DNA of 39,653 nucleotides from Olivibacter sp. XZL3 (GCF_004368405.1 NZ_SBJH01000016.1:1-39653); one strand, 5' to 3'. Positions 27,080-36,325 are shown, numbered from the stretch's first letter. Numbers and translations: made by a program. The notes: generated from the letters alone by a model not told the origin.

Positions 27080-27507
27080 AATTTATTATTTTATTTATTG
27101 TTCTTTATTCTTGATAATAAAGAACCAAACAATCAAGGCTTCATGGCTTTCGCTAAAGATTCAGGTCTGAACGCTCAATCCTGTGTAGCCGCGCAGCGCT
27201 ATGGCCAACCCTTCGCTTCCTCACATGATTTTCTTCCCATCACTTCCTGAATCTTTTTAACGCTCACTCCATGAAGCCGCTCCTACCAACGTGCCGTTTT
27301 TGATTGCATTGATGTTAATGTTTCCATCACTCATATACTCATCACTAAAAGGTGAGACCCATCCCGCAAGCGTGCTGTTCTTGCTAGTTAATCTTTCTAT
27401 CACTCAAAACTCGCAAAGACAACGCGTAACTCAAAACGCACAACTCGCAACTACACTGGCTCGTCATCATATTGGCTAATTAGCTAATTAGCTAACTGAG
27501 TAATTGG
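27080..27507. other. 428-base spacer between GH127 and GH106 genes
   Basis: No open frame here looks real. The spacer holds a long composite inverted repeat (27137-27278), a low-complexity block built of near-repeats of AACTCGCAA/AACTCAAAAC (about 27404-27452), and a tandem GCTAATTA array that runs into the GH106 stop codon. Confidence 0.5.
27137..27278. repeat. composite inverted repeat, 142 bases
   Basis: The outer arms GGCTTCATGG / CCATGAAGCC (10 bp) and inner arms AAAGATTCAGG / CCTGAATCTTT (11 bp) are perfect and are separated by an asymmetric 8/12-base bulge. The centre is 80 bases and contains a GCGC-rich hairpin. It could be a structured RNA element in the GH106-GH127 transcript or a small MITE-like remnant; no flanking target duplication was seen. 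Confidence 0.6.
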
Positions 27508-27513
27508 CTAATT
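27474..27513. repeat. GCTAATTA tandem repeat at the GH106 stop
   Basis: Three adjacent GCTAA(T/C) units of an 8-base period, then a fourth after a 16-base interruption. The last copy contains the stop codon of the GH106 gene. Confidence 0.6.
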
Positions 27514-30500
27514 CACTTCTTCTTCCATCAAACGCACCGTCCCAATAAGGCCGGCCTTCAACAAAGGCTGCCCTTCTAAACGGAAAGGTGCCGTTGTTTG
27601 CGTAATGCGTTTCTCCACTGGCAATGCCTGATCACCGATCAGTCGATTAGCCCAAGTATTCGTTACGGCTATCTCCAATTGGTTCTCGCCTTTCCGTAAC
27701 GCTTTACCAATATCAACACGGTATGGCGCCGTCCAAAGTGTTCCACAGTCTACGCCGTTTACTTTTATAGTAGCGATATTCGCCACTTCTTCTAACTGTA
27801 ACCATACTGGTGAAAGCTGATCTCCTTCCTCCCATTGAAAAGCGGTTCGATAATGCGCAGTACCGGAATAATGCCGTATCTCCGGATCTTCAAACTCGCT
27901 CCAGCTTCTTAGCTCTTTTAATGTAATTGCTTCTTTTGGTCCGCCGTAATCGGGATCAAACCTAATATCCCAAGGATTCATTAATTTCTTTGTCTCGCTT
28001 AACTGTGGCCAGTTTCTTGCTGATTTAGCTTCTTTTAAGTTGGTTTCTTCCTTAAAAAGGACAAATAAAGAAGCATTAGGAGCAAATTGAAGCGGGATCT
28101 CCGTACGATCCCCTACAATACGCCATTCGCCCAAGGGCTTCCCGATATTACTTACCGGATCATATAGGTACGGCACTTTACCTGTTATCCGGAATGACAC
28201 GAGCAGTTTCCGATCTTGCTCCTGTTGATTGGTCAAAAAGTAAATATCTTTTTCATCGGTTCGCCGATGGTTAAAGCCCAAGCCAGTGGCTTCTGAACCA
28301 TCCAATTCACTAAAACGAACATCAGGTTGCACCCCGAATTGATTAAATGAAGAGAGCAAATAGGGTGCCTTGATAATCATACCCTTCCCGAGCTTTTTAA
28401 AGAGCACAGATTTATTGCCTTCTTCCATTTGCTCGAAAGAGCCGTCCCAGATAAGTGCTGTTATTCGATTCAATTCAGTATCTACCATCGGGAAACCCGA
28501 TAATCCCAGCGTACGCAGTGGTTTATTACTTAGTACAACTTTGGCACCTTCAGTGATAAGCTGTTTCAGTTTACGCGCTACTTCCAAGCTCATGGCTTGA
28601 TCATTCGGCTGCAAAGCATGCTTACCCGGGAGTACCAATATTCCGTAAGCTGCGCCGGTAGGAAGTACAATGCGTCCGTCCTCAACTTTTGCCTGCAACA
28701 ATATTTCGGGATTAAAAGAATCATAAGCATAACCGCGCAATGCATTTATCCAATCTTCAGGCTGCACCATATTCGCACTTGTACTTACCCCGGCGATTTT
28801 CTGTATGGGCAAGCCTTTATTAGCTAACCGGGCCTGCTCCGTCAATACACGCTTTTCACCAAAGATACCCGGTAGGGTTGAGACCATGCGATCAGGAAGA
28901 ATGGCTCTTCTTGGGAGCTCTTCACCGGTAAAAACAGCCAAATCGGTAACCGGCGTCCCTGCCTGCAGCAGCTGTTGTACACGTGTTGCATAGTCAACCC
29001 ATACTTTTCCTTGCTTCCACCAAGTTTGATCACGCTGAAAGTACAGGCCAATACTACTAAGTGTCATTCCAGGTTTTCTATTCAGCCATGGATTATGTAC
29101 GTAAATGTGATAGACCAACCGATTTACGCCAAGGGCATAATTTCGATCTTGCAATGTTTTGAGATTTCCGGGATGCTCATCCCACTCCATTCGTATTTGA
29201 GTAAAGGCCTCCGCCTGCACAAGGGGTTTACCATAGATATGGGCTCCGGATACCGCATCGAGCACATCGTTGAACTTGTCATGCGAAGGGCTTCTTAACC
29301 AGAATTCTCCCATAGGTATATCTACCGTTTTAAAGTGAGCCATGCCATCAGTCAACATAACGGGTGCGGTTGTCTCTGCACTGAAGAGCGCCCCATGTTT
29401 GTGCGTAAAGGCTTTTATCGGCTCAAAGAAATTAGCATTGACCAGTTCGGCAATGGTTTGGCGAATATCATATAGATACCGTTCTGAAAAATCGGCACTT
29501 TCTATCGGATAGCCTGCCATAGCAGGTAGATAATCGACCGGGTCATATCCCCTTCTTTTTTTAAATTCATTGCGAAAAACGGGCGACCAGTTTTGGCTAC
29601 CGCATTCCCAGCTATCGACGTGAAAGATCTTTAAAACTTGATGAGCTAAACTATCACCTGCCGTATCAATGGCTTTCTGTAGCCAGCCCTGCAACTGTAC
29701 TTCAACTGCCTTCGGGTTCATCTTATCACATTCCAATCCTTTACCGTTTCCGGCAGTTTCGTTCATATGTCCGGTTGAAGTATGCCCCATGCGTAAAATC
29801 CTCCATAATCCTCCGTGGGGCTTCCATGTCAAGGTACCATCGGCCTGCATAAAAGAAGAGATATTAATCAGCTGGTCTTTCTTGATGCAATCGGTGTCTG
29901 CAATTTGCGTGGAGGTACTAGGCTCGCTAACTCGCCAAACTACACCCGATTTACCTTCATATTGATGAATGCGCGGTGTCGATAACAGATGAATGCCTGA
30001 TAATTTTAAGCTAGGCTTCCATTTTGCTGCGTCCAGGTCTTCTCCCCCTGGTTCGCTGCCTTCCGGGTTATACACAAAACGAAAATATCGGGCAGTAATA
30101 GGCTCTGTTGCATGGGTAAGCCCAACATCCCAGTCCAGCCAACCTGCACGTGGTGGTTTGAGGCGACTAACCTCCCGAAAATGCACACCATCGTTACTTG
30201 TCTGAATAATGAGTCTGCCTGATTGATAGTTAAAACCTTCGACATCTATTTGGATCGCGCGACAAGTGAAAGGTTGTTTATAGCTATACTGAATCCAGCA
30301 GGATTCTTTGCTACCAAAATTTTTCTTATTTCCTTTAATCGTTAAGAATTGAGCTTCGACCCCCGTACTGGTGCTTACAGTGGGTTGGTCATTGTAGGGC
30401 CGATCTTTAACCGGCAGAGCAAAAGTCGCTATATCACGGTAATAACCTTGGTAGGCTTCCGGTTGGGGCAGTGCCAGCTGCACATCTCTCCCACCAGCAA

Positions 30501-30945
30501 TCACCGTATCTGTCCATACCACTTTCTGCATCGATAACTCCGGACTTATCCAGTTTCCACCAGCAGTCGCAAAGCCATCTCCCGGTAATAGCGCGATTTT
30601 TATTCCGATACGATGGGCTTCCTCTAAGGTAAAGCGTATTAAATTCCACCAAGCCGGTGTCATCGTTTCGATTACCGGCTCATATAAAGGAGGATCTGTT
30701 TTGCCCTTAATCGGTGCTAAATAAGCACCTGCGATACCTATCTCCTTCATCGCTTCCAAATCAGCTGTAATCCCCTCCTTGGAATAAGCGGAATGCATCC
30801 AATACCAGAACACCCATGGCTTAGCTTGTTCAAGACCTTCCCCTTTTACATATTCCATATGGGAGGACAGCCTTTTATTCTGCGCAAAAATATCTTGCGA
30901 GCACAGTAAGAATAAAAACAAAAACCAACTCCCTTTTTTTTTCAT
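27508..30945 (-). CDS. GH106 alpha-L-rhamnosidase-type glycoside hydrolase
   Basis: This 1145-residue exported enzyme has a signal peptide ending DIFAQ. The opening PWVFWYWMHSAYSKEGITAD, LEAMKEIGIAGAYLAP and GDGFATAGGNWISPELSMQ are hallmarks of GH106, whose known members are calcium-dependent inverting alpha-L-rhamnosidases. Central blocks HVDSWECGSQNWSP and KPLVQAEAFTQ carry candidate catalytic Glu residues. A galactose-binding-like beta domain is inserted near residues 205-310 (CRAIQIDVEGFNYQSGRLII) and a second lies at the C-terminus (IKVNGVDCGTLWTAPYRVD). Length is normal for GH106. It lies 164 bases after the symporter gene and 428 bases before GH127. Rhamnose-containing pectin, hemicellulose or gum side chains are likely targets. 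Confidence 0.88.
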   Translation of the reverse strand: MKKKGSWFLFLFLLCSQDIFAQNKRLSSHMEYVKGEGLEQAKPWVFWYWMHSAYSKEGITADLEAMKEIGIAGAYLAPIKGKTDPPLYEPVIETMTPAWWNLIRFTLEEAHRIGIKIALLPGDGFATAGGNWISPELSMQKVVWTDTVIAGGRDVQLALPQPEAYQGYYRDIATFALPVKDRPYNDQPTVSTSTGVEAQFLTIKGNKKNFGSKESCWIQYSYKQPFTCRAIQIDVEGFNYQSGRLIIQTSNDGVHFREVSRLKPPRAGWLDWDVGLTHATEPITARYFRFVYNPEGSEPGGEDLDAAKWKPSLKLSGIHLLSTPRIHQYEGKSGVVWRVSEPSTSTQIADTDCIKKDQLINISSFMQADGTLTWKPHGGLWRILRMGHTSTGHMNETAGNGKGLECDKMNPKAVEVQLQGWLQKAIDTAGDSLAHQVLKIFHVDSWECGSQNWSPVFRNEFKKRRGYDPVDYLPAMAGYPIESADFSERYLYDIRQTIAELVNANFFEPIKAFTHKHGALFSAETTAPVMLTDGMAHFKTVDIPMGEFWLRSPSHDKFNDVLDAVSGAHIYGKPLVQAEAFTQIRMEWDEHPGNLKTLQDRNYALGVNRLVYHIYVHNPWLNRKPGMTLSSIGLYFQRDQTWWKQGKVWVDYATRVQQLLQAGTPVTDLAVFTGEELPRRAILPDRMVSTLPGIFGEKRVLTEQARLANKGLPIQKIAGVSTSANMVQPEDWINALRGYAYDSFNPEILLQAKVEDGRIVLPTGAAYGILVLPGKHALQPNDQAMSLEVARKLKQLITEGAKVVLSNKPLRTLGLSGFPMVDTELNRITALIWDGSFEQMEEGNKSVLFKKLGKGMIIKAPYLLSSFNQFGVQPDVRFSELDGSEATGLGFNHRRTDEKDIYFLTNQQEQDRKLLVSFRITGKVPYLYDPVSNIGKPLGEWRIVGDRTEIPLQFAPNASLFVLFKEETNLKEAKSARNWPQLSETKKLMNPWDIRFDPDYGGPKEAITLKELRSWSEFEDPEIRHYSGTAHYRTAFQWEEGDQLSPVWLQLEEVANIATIKVNGVDCGTLWTAPYRVDIGKALRKGENQLEIAVTNTWANRLIGDQALPVEKRITQTTAPFRLEGQPLLKAGLIGTVRLMEEEVN

Positions 30946-31109
30946 TTAATGTTTGTTTAAAATTAGCTTTCGGCTTTAGTTGGTGCCGCCGCTACTGCCT
31001 CAGTGAACAAGGGAACCGGGTAGTTGGGAACATGTCTTACGTCCCAAAAAGCTCCCATTAAATATTCCCTATCATTTATTCCCACAACTCATCACTCATA
31101 ATTCATTCA
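30946..31109. other. low-complexity spacer between symporter and GH106 genes
   Basis: The part next to the symporter stop reads GGAGTGAGTGAGTAATGAATG on the minus strand, a degenerate short-period repeat like those in the other spacers of this locus. No gene, clear promoter or terminator is seen. Confidence 0.4.
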
Positions 31110-32390
31110 TTACTCACTCACTCCTCTCCATCCATATGCCAATACCACTACAAAACACACCAAAGGCACCAGGTAACCAATCTGTATACTATCGCCGGTA
31201 TAATCAATTAAACTACCCATTCCATAGGGCAGAATAGCACCTCCGACAATGGACATAATAAGCCAGGATGAAGCAGCCTTCGTTTGATCTCCCAAACCTT
31301 CAATGCCCAGTGCAAAAATGGTGGGAAACATAATGGACATAAAAAAACCGATTGATCCCAATGCGTATACAACGGACATGCCTTCACCCAAGATAGCTAC
31401 CAGACAGAGAAGAACCGCAAACAAAGTAAAGAGGATCAACAGCTTGCGCGGTGAAAGAAAGCGTAGTAAAAAAGTTCCTACAAACCTGCCCAGCATAAAT
31501 AAGAAACCGTATATACCTAAATAATAACCGGCGGTCTTTTCATCTACGTTCGCTCCTTGCTGTGCCATACGAATAAAAAAGCTTGTAATACAAACTTGAG
31601 CTCCAACATAAAAGAATTGTGCTACCACACCGAGACTAAGATTCCGATACTTCCATACCGCAAAAAAGTTTCGCTTTTTGATATCCTCTTGCTGTTGATT
31701 CACCTCCGGAAACTTTACGAAAAAGAACACCACCGCTATTAAAAGCAATATCGATCCCAAGATAATATAAGGTAGTTTCACTGAGGATGCTTCCTCCATA
31801 AAATAACGCAAACGTTCGGTCTCCTGCATAGCGGCCAAGGCATCTTTACTATATTCCTTTCCGGACAATATAAAGTTGGCTCCTACTATGGGCGCTACCA
31901 TAGCAGCCAAACCGTTAAAGGAGGCCGCTAAATTTAATCGGCGCCCTGCCGTGGCAGGACTCCCCAAAACGGCAGCATAAGGATTGGCCGTGGTTTCCAA
32001 GATAGCTAAACCGCAACCTATGATAAACAGTGCGAATAAAAAAATCTCATAGCTCAAATTGTTGGCTGCCGGTACAAAAAGATAAGCTCCGCTCGCAAAA
32101 ACAAGTAAACCAATAATAATACAGCGTTTGTATCCGAAGCGCTTCAGTAGCATTCCCGCCGGGATGGCCATGATAAAGTAGGCAAAAAACACCGATGTGT
32201 CGACAAGTGCAGATTGACTATTGGTCAAATTACAGGCCTTTTTCAAATGCGGAATCAGAATGGAATCCAAATTGTGAGCCATTCCCCAAAGGAAAAACAA
32301 GCCTGTTACCAGTATAAAAGGCAATAGGTATTTTTTTGTTGTTTGGCTAGTTGTCGATTGAGCTAATGGCTCATTTACTAAAATTTCCAT
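31110..32390 (-). CDS. FucP-family sugar:proton symporter (MFS)
   Basis: This 426-residue inner-membrane transporter has about 12 helices. FFLWGMAHNLDSILIPHLKK at the first helix, ALVDTSVFFAYFIMAIPAGML, and the motif GLAILETTANPYAA identify the FHS/FucP branch of the major facilitator superfamily, which imports L-fucose, glucose/galactose and related hexoses or deoxyhexoses with protons. A cytoplasmic N-terminal tail of about 20 residues is Thr/Ser-rich. It is the last gene of the tightly packed seven-gene block, starting 14 bases after the MaoC stop, and probably imports the sugar released by the neighbouring hydrolases. Confidence 0.92.
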   Translation of the reverse strand: MEILVNEPLAQSTTSQTTKKYLLPFILVTGLFFLWGMAHNLDSILIPHLKKACNLTNSQSALVDTSVFFAYFIMAIPAGMLLKRFGYKRCIIIGLLVFASGAYLFVPAANNLSYEIFLFALFIIGCGLAILETTANPYAAVLGSPATAGRRLNLAASFNGLAAMVAPIVGANFILSGKEYSKDALAAMQETERLRYFMEEASSVKLPYIILGSILLLIAVVFFFVKFPEVNQQQEDIKKRNFFAVWKYRNLSLGVVAQFFYVGAQVCITSFFIRMAQQGANVDEKTAGYYLGIYGFLFMLGRFVGTFLLRFLSPRKLLILFTLFAVLLCLVAILGEGMSVVYALGSIGFFMSIMFPTIFALGIEGLGDQTKAASSWLIMSIVGGAILPYGMGSLIDYTGDSIQIGYLVPLVCFVVVLAYGWRGVSE

Positions 32391-32404
32391 CGGTCGGTTG
32401 GATG

Positions 32405-32848
32405 TTAAGGTTTCTTTTTAACCAACAAAATATGATCAGCAACCAGCACAACCTCTCCACGTTGATTGATGATCTCTACATGCTCCGTTACAGTGCCATA
32501 TGCCGGATTTTTTGCATCACTTTTATTACTTATGGTAACCTCCGCGTGAATTGTATCGCCGATAAAAACAGGTTTAATAAAACGTAGACGGTCATACCCC
32601 TTAGAGAAGGCCTCTGGGTTTATTTCAGAAGCGGTTAAACCAATACCAATGCTAAATACCATCGTTCCGTGTGCTATACGTTGACCGAATGGTTGCGTTT
32701 TACACCACTCTGCATCTAAATGATGTGGAAAAAAGTCGCCGGTATGCCCCGCATGAACAACGAAGTCTGTCTCTGTCAGCGTTCTTCCGAGGGTAATGCG
32801 CTTATTTTCCAAGTGATAATCTTCAAAAAAAATAGATTTAAAGTACAT
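32405..32848 (-). CDS. MaoC-type hot-dog hydratase
   Basis: This 147-residue cytoplasmic single hot-dog protein has the (R)-specific enoyl-CoA hydratase signature [12 protein letters not shown], with candidate catalytic Asp38 and His43 (spacing of five, as in PhaJ/MaoC), followed by [16 protein letters not shown]. Such enzymes add water to an enoyl-CoA; mesaconyl/itaconyl-CoA-type hydratases are similar in size. It lies 15 bases after the oxidoreductase gene and 14 before the symporter gene. With two CoA-transferases in the same operon it most simply acts on a CoA ester they form. The substrate is unknown. Confidence 0.9.
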   Translation of the reverse strand: MYFKSIFFEDYHLENKRITLGRTLTETDFVVHAGHTGDFFPHHLDAEWCKTQPFGQRIAHGTMVFSIGIGLTASEINPEAFSKGYDRLRFIKPVFIGDTIHAEVTISNKSDAKNPAYGTVTEHVEIINQRGEVVLVADHILLVKKKP

Positions 32849-32863
32849 GATAACCGGTTTATG

Positions 32864-33946
32864 TTAGAATTCCTTTTGTATAGATATTCCCCCTTGATCG
32901 CTACTCTGGTAAGCCGCTTCTACCACAGCCATCGTTTTAATTACATCTTCAACGTGGGTAGTTAACACATTGCTTTCGCCATTCTTGTACCGCATTAAAG
33001 CGGACATACTTCCTATAAAAGCATCCGGGAACCAAGATCCTTCGATAGCCAGACATTGCCATTGAGGCTCCTCCCCTTTTTGGCATATACAATACTCAAA
33101 AGCGTCCGGAACGCCGTGTGGATAATTCATTAACAGGCCCATCTTAACTTTTATTGCTCCTTTTGTCCCTTCCCATTTGATATAACTTTCTTGGTGCTGT
33201 GGACCGAAATCGTGGTCGTGGTTGGTATTAATAACGGCACGTAGGGTATCTCCATAGTCAAGTATAATCGTAGAACGGGAAGAAGACAAACTTTTCGCGG
33301 GATGTTTTAATGTCTTTGCCAATACACTTTTCGGATCGCCGAGGAAGGAACGAATTAGATCGATATAATGAATACTGTGATATTGTATTTCCAAGCGTGG
33401 GTGTACCTTCACCAACGGAAAAAGCTCCCAAGGTGTTTGTACGGTAACCTTAACTTCCATATCGTATAGCTCGCCGATAAACCCTCCTTCAATTAAATAG
33501 CGAGCAGCATTTATATAGGGTGCTACACGCAACTGACAGTTAATGGCTGCAGCTAGTCCTTTATCCCTGCAAACGGCTAAAATCTCCTTGCTTTGCTGAA
33601 AATAGTCTCCCATAGGCTTTTGAATAAGCACCGCACTTTCGTCCGGTAACTTCTTCAAAGTTTCCACAAATTGATCGGGCATAATGGTAATGTCGTAAAC
33701 CGCGTTAGGTGTTGCCTGTGCAACAGCCGCTTCTACGGAATTATATACATGTGGTATGGCAAATTGCCTGGCCAATCGTGTTGCTTTTTCTTTGGTCCTA
33801 TTCGTGATACCAATGACGTCAAATCCGGCTTTCTTATAGGCTGGTAAATGAGCGTCTCCGACAATTCCTCCCGCACCGATCACAATGATCGGCAATGGAC
33901 GTTTCGGCAAAACAGCTTGATAGGGTATTTGTATTTCTTTATTCAT
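32864..33946 (-). CDS. Gfo/Idh/MocA-family NAD(P)-dependent oxidoreductase
   Basis: This 360-residue cytoplasmic dehydrogenase has a Rossmann N-terminal domain (IIVIGAGGIVGDAHLPAY, about 20-37, with GAGGIVG) and a C-terminal alpha/beta domain used for substrate binding (HSIHYIDLIRSFLG). The usual EKP motif that positions the catalytic Lys reads QKP here (Lys110 in VLIQKPMGD), a tolerated but less usual variant. Family members oxidise or reduce sugar hydroxyl/keto groups. Its start overlaps the end of the solute-binding-like gene by 8 bases, so the two are translationally coupled. Confidence 0.92.
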   Translation of the reverse strand: MNKEIQIPYQAVLPKRPLPIIVIGAGGIVGDAHLPAYKKAGFDVIGITNRTKEKATRLARQFAIPHVYNSVEAAVAQATPNAVYDITIMPDQFVETLKKLPDESAVLIQKPMGDYFQQSKEILAVCRDKGLAAAINCQLRVAPYINAARYLIEGGFIGELYDMEVKVTVQTPWELFPLVKVHPRLEIQYHSIHYIDLIRSFLGDPKSVLAKTLKHPAKSLSSSRSTIILDYGDTLRAVINTNHDHDFGPQHQESYIKWEGTKGAIKVKMGLLMNYPHGVPDAFEYCICQKGEEPQWQCLAIEGSWFPDAFIGSMSALMRYKNGESNVLTTHVEDVIKTMAVVEAAYQSSDQGGISIQKEF

Positions 33947-35174
33947 GATCCAATATATTGATATCCTCTTGTGCCCGTTCTAATAAAGAGGCAATCACCT
34001 CATCTCCATTAAGCACTTCCTGTATTAACTGATCGATTCTAGAAGCTATAGCAGCCCAATTCTTTTTCCGAGGCAAGGTCTGCGATTGCTCATGCAAGAG
34101 CTCAAGTTTATAATAGTAAGGGATCATTTGATTCACAAAAGCGTCCTTCCAGGTTGATAAACGGCATCCAATGCCGCCGTTTAGCGTAAGCTGTTTGTCC
34201 ATCTGCCCACTAACGGCAAAGCGAATAAAATCATAGGCGATGGAAGCATACTTACTACCGGAGCCAATGGTATAGAGCCAATAGACATTCAGGGATGTTC
34301 CCTGTCCCTTATTTCCTGCCGGTACCGGTGCAATGTCAATTTTCCCTCTTAATGCCCCTTCTTTTGTTACCTCGCAAACCGAAGCAAAACCAAACCAATT
34401 CACCATCATTGCCGCTTCCCCCCGTGCAAAGGCGGCACCTGCCTGTACCGACTCATATTGAAAGGAGTTGGGGTGAATACAGTCCGACTGCGATACCAGG
34501 GTTTTATAAAACTGCAAGGCTTTCTCCGCTTCCGTTGTATTTAACCGGATTTTTCCAAGCGCATCCACTAAATCCCCCCCTCTACTCCATAATTGCAGGC
34601 AAAAATCAAATACAGCGTTATGCCCATCAGGATAGAGTGCCATCACACTTCCGTACAATTTATCTATTGGCCGATGGAAGAACTGTGCCACTTCCATATA
34701 TTCATCCCATGTTTGGGGGACTTTCAACTCTCTTTTGTATTGTTTGTAAAAGGCTGATTTATTTTCTTCTTGTTCGAATAGATCCTTTCTATAAATTAGG
34801 CATTCGGGTCCATCATGAAAAGGTAAACCGACCACTTGCTCATCAAAACACTGCATAGCAAGAAGGGACGAGCTCCATCCATCCGGATAATCTTCCGGTG
34901 GATTTGTCTGAAGCCAAGGTGTCAGATCACAAAGTGCATCGCTCGCATAGGCCTCACAGATCCAATCCGTATTGATATGAGCGACATCCCAAAGACCTTT
35001 TTTTAAACCTTGCTGCTGAATAGTTTCGTTATAAAGCTCATGTAAGTCCATAGCTACCAATTCGACCTCCACCGGGCAACCTGTCAGTTTAGCATAAGCC
35101 TCCCAAGCTTGCTTCATTGTCCGCTCAAATGGTTCGAACTTTCTCACCGCTATCCGTAGGGGTTTATGACTCAC
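33939..35174 (-). CDS. cytoplasmic family-1 solute-binding-like protein
   Basis: This 411-residue protein has the fold-level sequence of ABC sugar-binding proteins (SBP family 1/8): RIAVRKFEPFERTMKQAWEA, DVAHINTDWICEAYAS, DLTPWL, GLPFHDGPECLIYRKDLFEQ, AGAAFARGEAAMMVNWFG and YDFIRFAVSG. It has no signal peptide or lipobox. The start is well fixed: a perfect AGGAGG (35181-35186 on the plus strand as CCTCCT) stands 6 bases before the GTG at 35174, and an in-frame stop lies two codons upstream. No ABC permease or ATPase is in the window. It overlaps the CoA-transferase gene by 11 bases. It is likely to be a cytosolic ligand-binding partner, sensor or enzyme; the role is inferred. Confidence 0.85.
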   Translation of the reverse strand: MSHKPLRIAVRKFEPFERTMKQAWEAYAKLTGCPVEVELVAMDLHELYNETIQQQGLKKGLWDVAHINTDWICEAYASDALCDLTPWLQTNPPEDYPDGWSSSLLAMQCFDEQVVGLPFHDGPECLIYRKDLFEQEENKSAFYKQYKRELKVPQTWDEYMEVAQFFHRPIDKLYGSVMALYPDGHNAVFDFCLQLWSRGGDLVDALGKIRLNTTEAEKALQFYKTLVSQSDCIHPNSFQYESVQAGAAFARGEAAMMVNWFGFASVCEVTKEGALRGKIDIAPVPAGNKGQGTSLNVYWLYTIGSGSKYASIAYDFIRFAVSGQMDKQLTLNGGIGCRLSTWKDAFVNQMIPYYYKLELLHEQSQTLPRKKNWAAIASRIDQLIQEVLNGDEVIASLLERAQEDINILDHE

Positions 35175-36324
35175 GAGTCACCTCCTCTCCGAATTCCTTC
35201 CAAATCGACCCATTATCCTGCCCCAGTATCGGTGAGCCGAGCGAAGAAGTGAGATATTCACCATCGATTCGGATCGGACACCGCGTGGTTTGGTAGTTAT
35301 AACCGTCACGCATTGTTACGTTCTGTATCATCTCTAAGGTTTGGAAGCCTTCATGAGCCACCAGCCGATCCCAAGTTAATACATTTGCACACCATATGTC
35401 CGCCGGTTCCAAGATCTCTAACCATTGTTGAGTGCTTCCTCCTTTTAAATGCGTCGCGATAATCTGCTTTATCTCATCGCGCTTATCAAATGCATCAGAC
35501 ACCAATGGGTAGTTTTCGAGAACAGGGCATTTTAATAATTTGCCTAAAATCGGAATGGAGCCCATTGCTAAGGCGATGTAACCATCGGACGTCCGATAAA
35601 TTCCGTACGGAGCACCCAAATAGGCATGTGCATTATTCACTTTTGTTCGTTGAGGCAAAGCACCTCCGTCTCTATAAAAAGTCGTAATGGCTTCAAATTG
35701 AAAATCATAGGCTGTTTCCATCATGCTTACCTGCACGAGTGCCGCCTGTTCCGTGCGGGATTGTTGAATTAAACAAGCAAGTATTCCCTGCACAAGATTT
35801 GCTCCCGCCAACATATCGACTATAGACAGCCCCATAGGCACCGGACCATCATCCGCGTTTCCGCTTAACCAGGTTAATCCAGTAAGCGATTGCAATAACA
35901 AATCCTGGCCTGGCCGGTCCTTCCAGGGCCCTTCATTTCCGTATCCTGATATCTCCCCATACACGATACGTGGATTGACCTTTATAATCTCGTTGAAATC
36001 AAGTCCTAATCGTTCCATAACTCCCGGACGAAAGTTATGAATCATTACGTCGGCCTGCTTTAATAACCTCTTTATTAGAACGATATCATCCGGATTCTTC
36101 AAGTCAGCCGATAGACTTTCCTTATTACGGTTAATGGCATGAAAAACGGAAGACTCGCCATTCATAATCAAGTCCGACGTATACAGGCTTCTGCAAATAT
36201 CGCCCGTTATCGGTTTCTCCACTTTAATAACACGTGCGCCCAAATCCGCTAGGCGAAGGCTAGCCGATGGGCCAGATAAAAATTGGCTAAAATCAACAAC
36301 TAAATATCCTTCCAGTGGCTTCAT
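35164..36324 (-). CDS. CaiB/BaiF family III CoA-transferase (copy A)
   Basis: This 386-residue cytoplasmic acyl-CoA:carboxylate CoA-transferase has the class III features: MKPLEGYLVVDFSQFLSGPS, RLADLGARVIKVEKP, FHAINRNKESLSADLK, HNFRPGVMERLGL and GYGNEGPWKDRPGQDLL. The catalytic Asp170 sits in SIVDMLAGAN, matching the Asp169 position of formyl-CoA transferase. These enzymes form interlocked ring dimers and move CoA between carboxylic acids. It is followed by the solute-binding-like gene with an 11-base overlap and preceded by copy B with a single base between. About half the residues are shared with copy B by eye, so they arose by duplication. Substrate unknown. Confidence 0.92.
   Translation of the reverse strand: MKPLEGYLVVDFSQFLSGPSASLRLADLGARVIKVEKPITGDICRSLYTSDLIMNGESSVFHAINRNKESLSADLKNPDDIVLIKRLLKQADVMIHNFRPGVMERLGLDFNEIIKVNPRIVYGEISGYGNEGPWKDRPGQDLLLQSLTGLTWLSGNADDGPVPMGLSIVDMLAGANLVQGILACLIQQSRTEQAALVQVSMMETAYDFQFEAITTFYRDGGALPQRTKVNNAHAYLGAPYGIYRTSDGYIALAMGSIPILGKLLKCPVLENYPLVSDAFDKRDEIKQIIATHLKGGSTQQWLEILEPADIWCANVLTWDRLVAHEGFQTLEMIQNVTMRDGYNYQTTRCPIRIDGEYLTSSLGSPILGQDNGSIWKEFGEEVTRES
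35181..35186 (-). promoter_or_regulatory. strong Shine-Dalgarno fixing the start of the solute-binding-like gene
   Basis: The minus strand reads AGGAGG-TGACTC-GTG. Bacteroidota genes seldom rely on such sites, so the strong site together with the 11-base overlap argues for active reinitiation at a GTG and rules out a hidden upstream signal peptide. Confidence 0.65.
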
Positions 36325-36325
36325 C

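Noticed and set aside
27474-27513. CRISPR-like array
   Set aside because: The period is 8 bases without spacers of uniform size and no cas genes are present; it is a simple tandem repeat.
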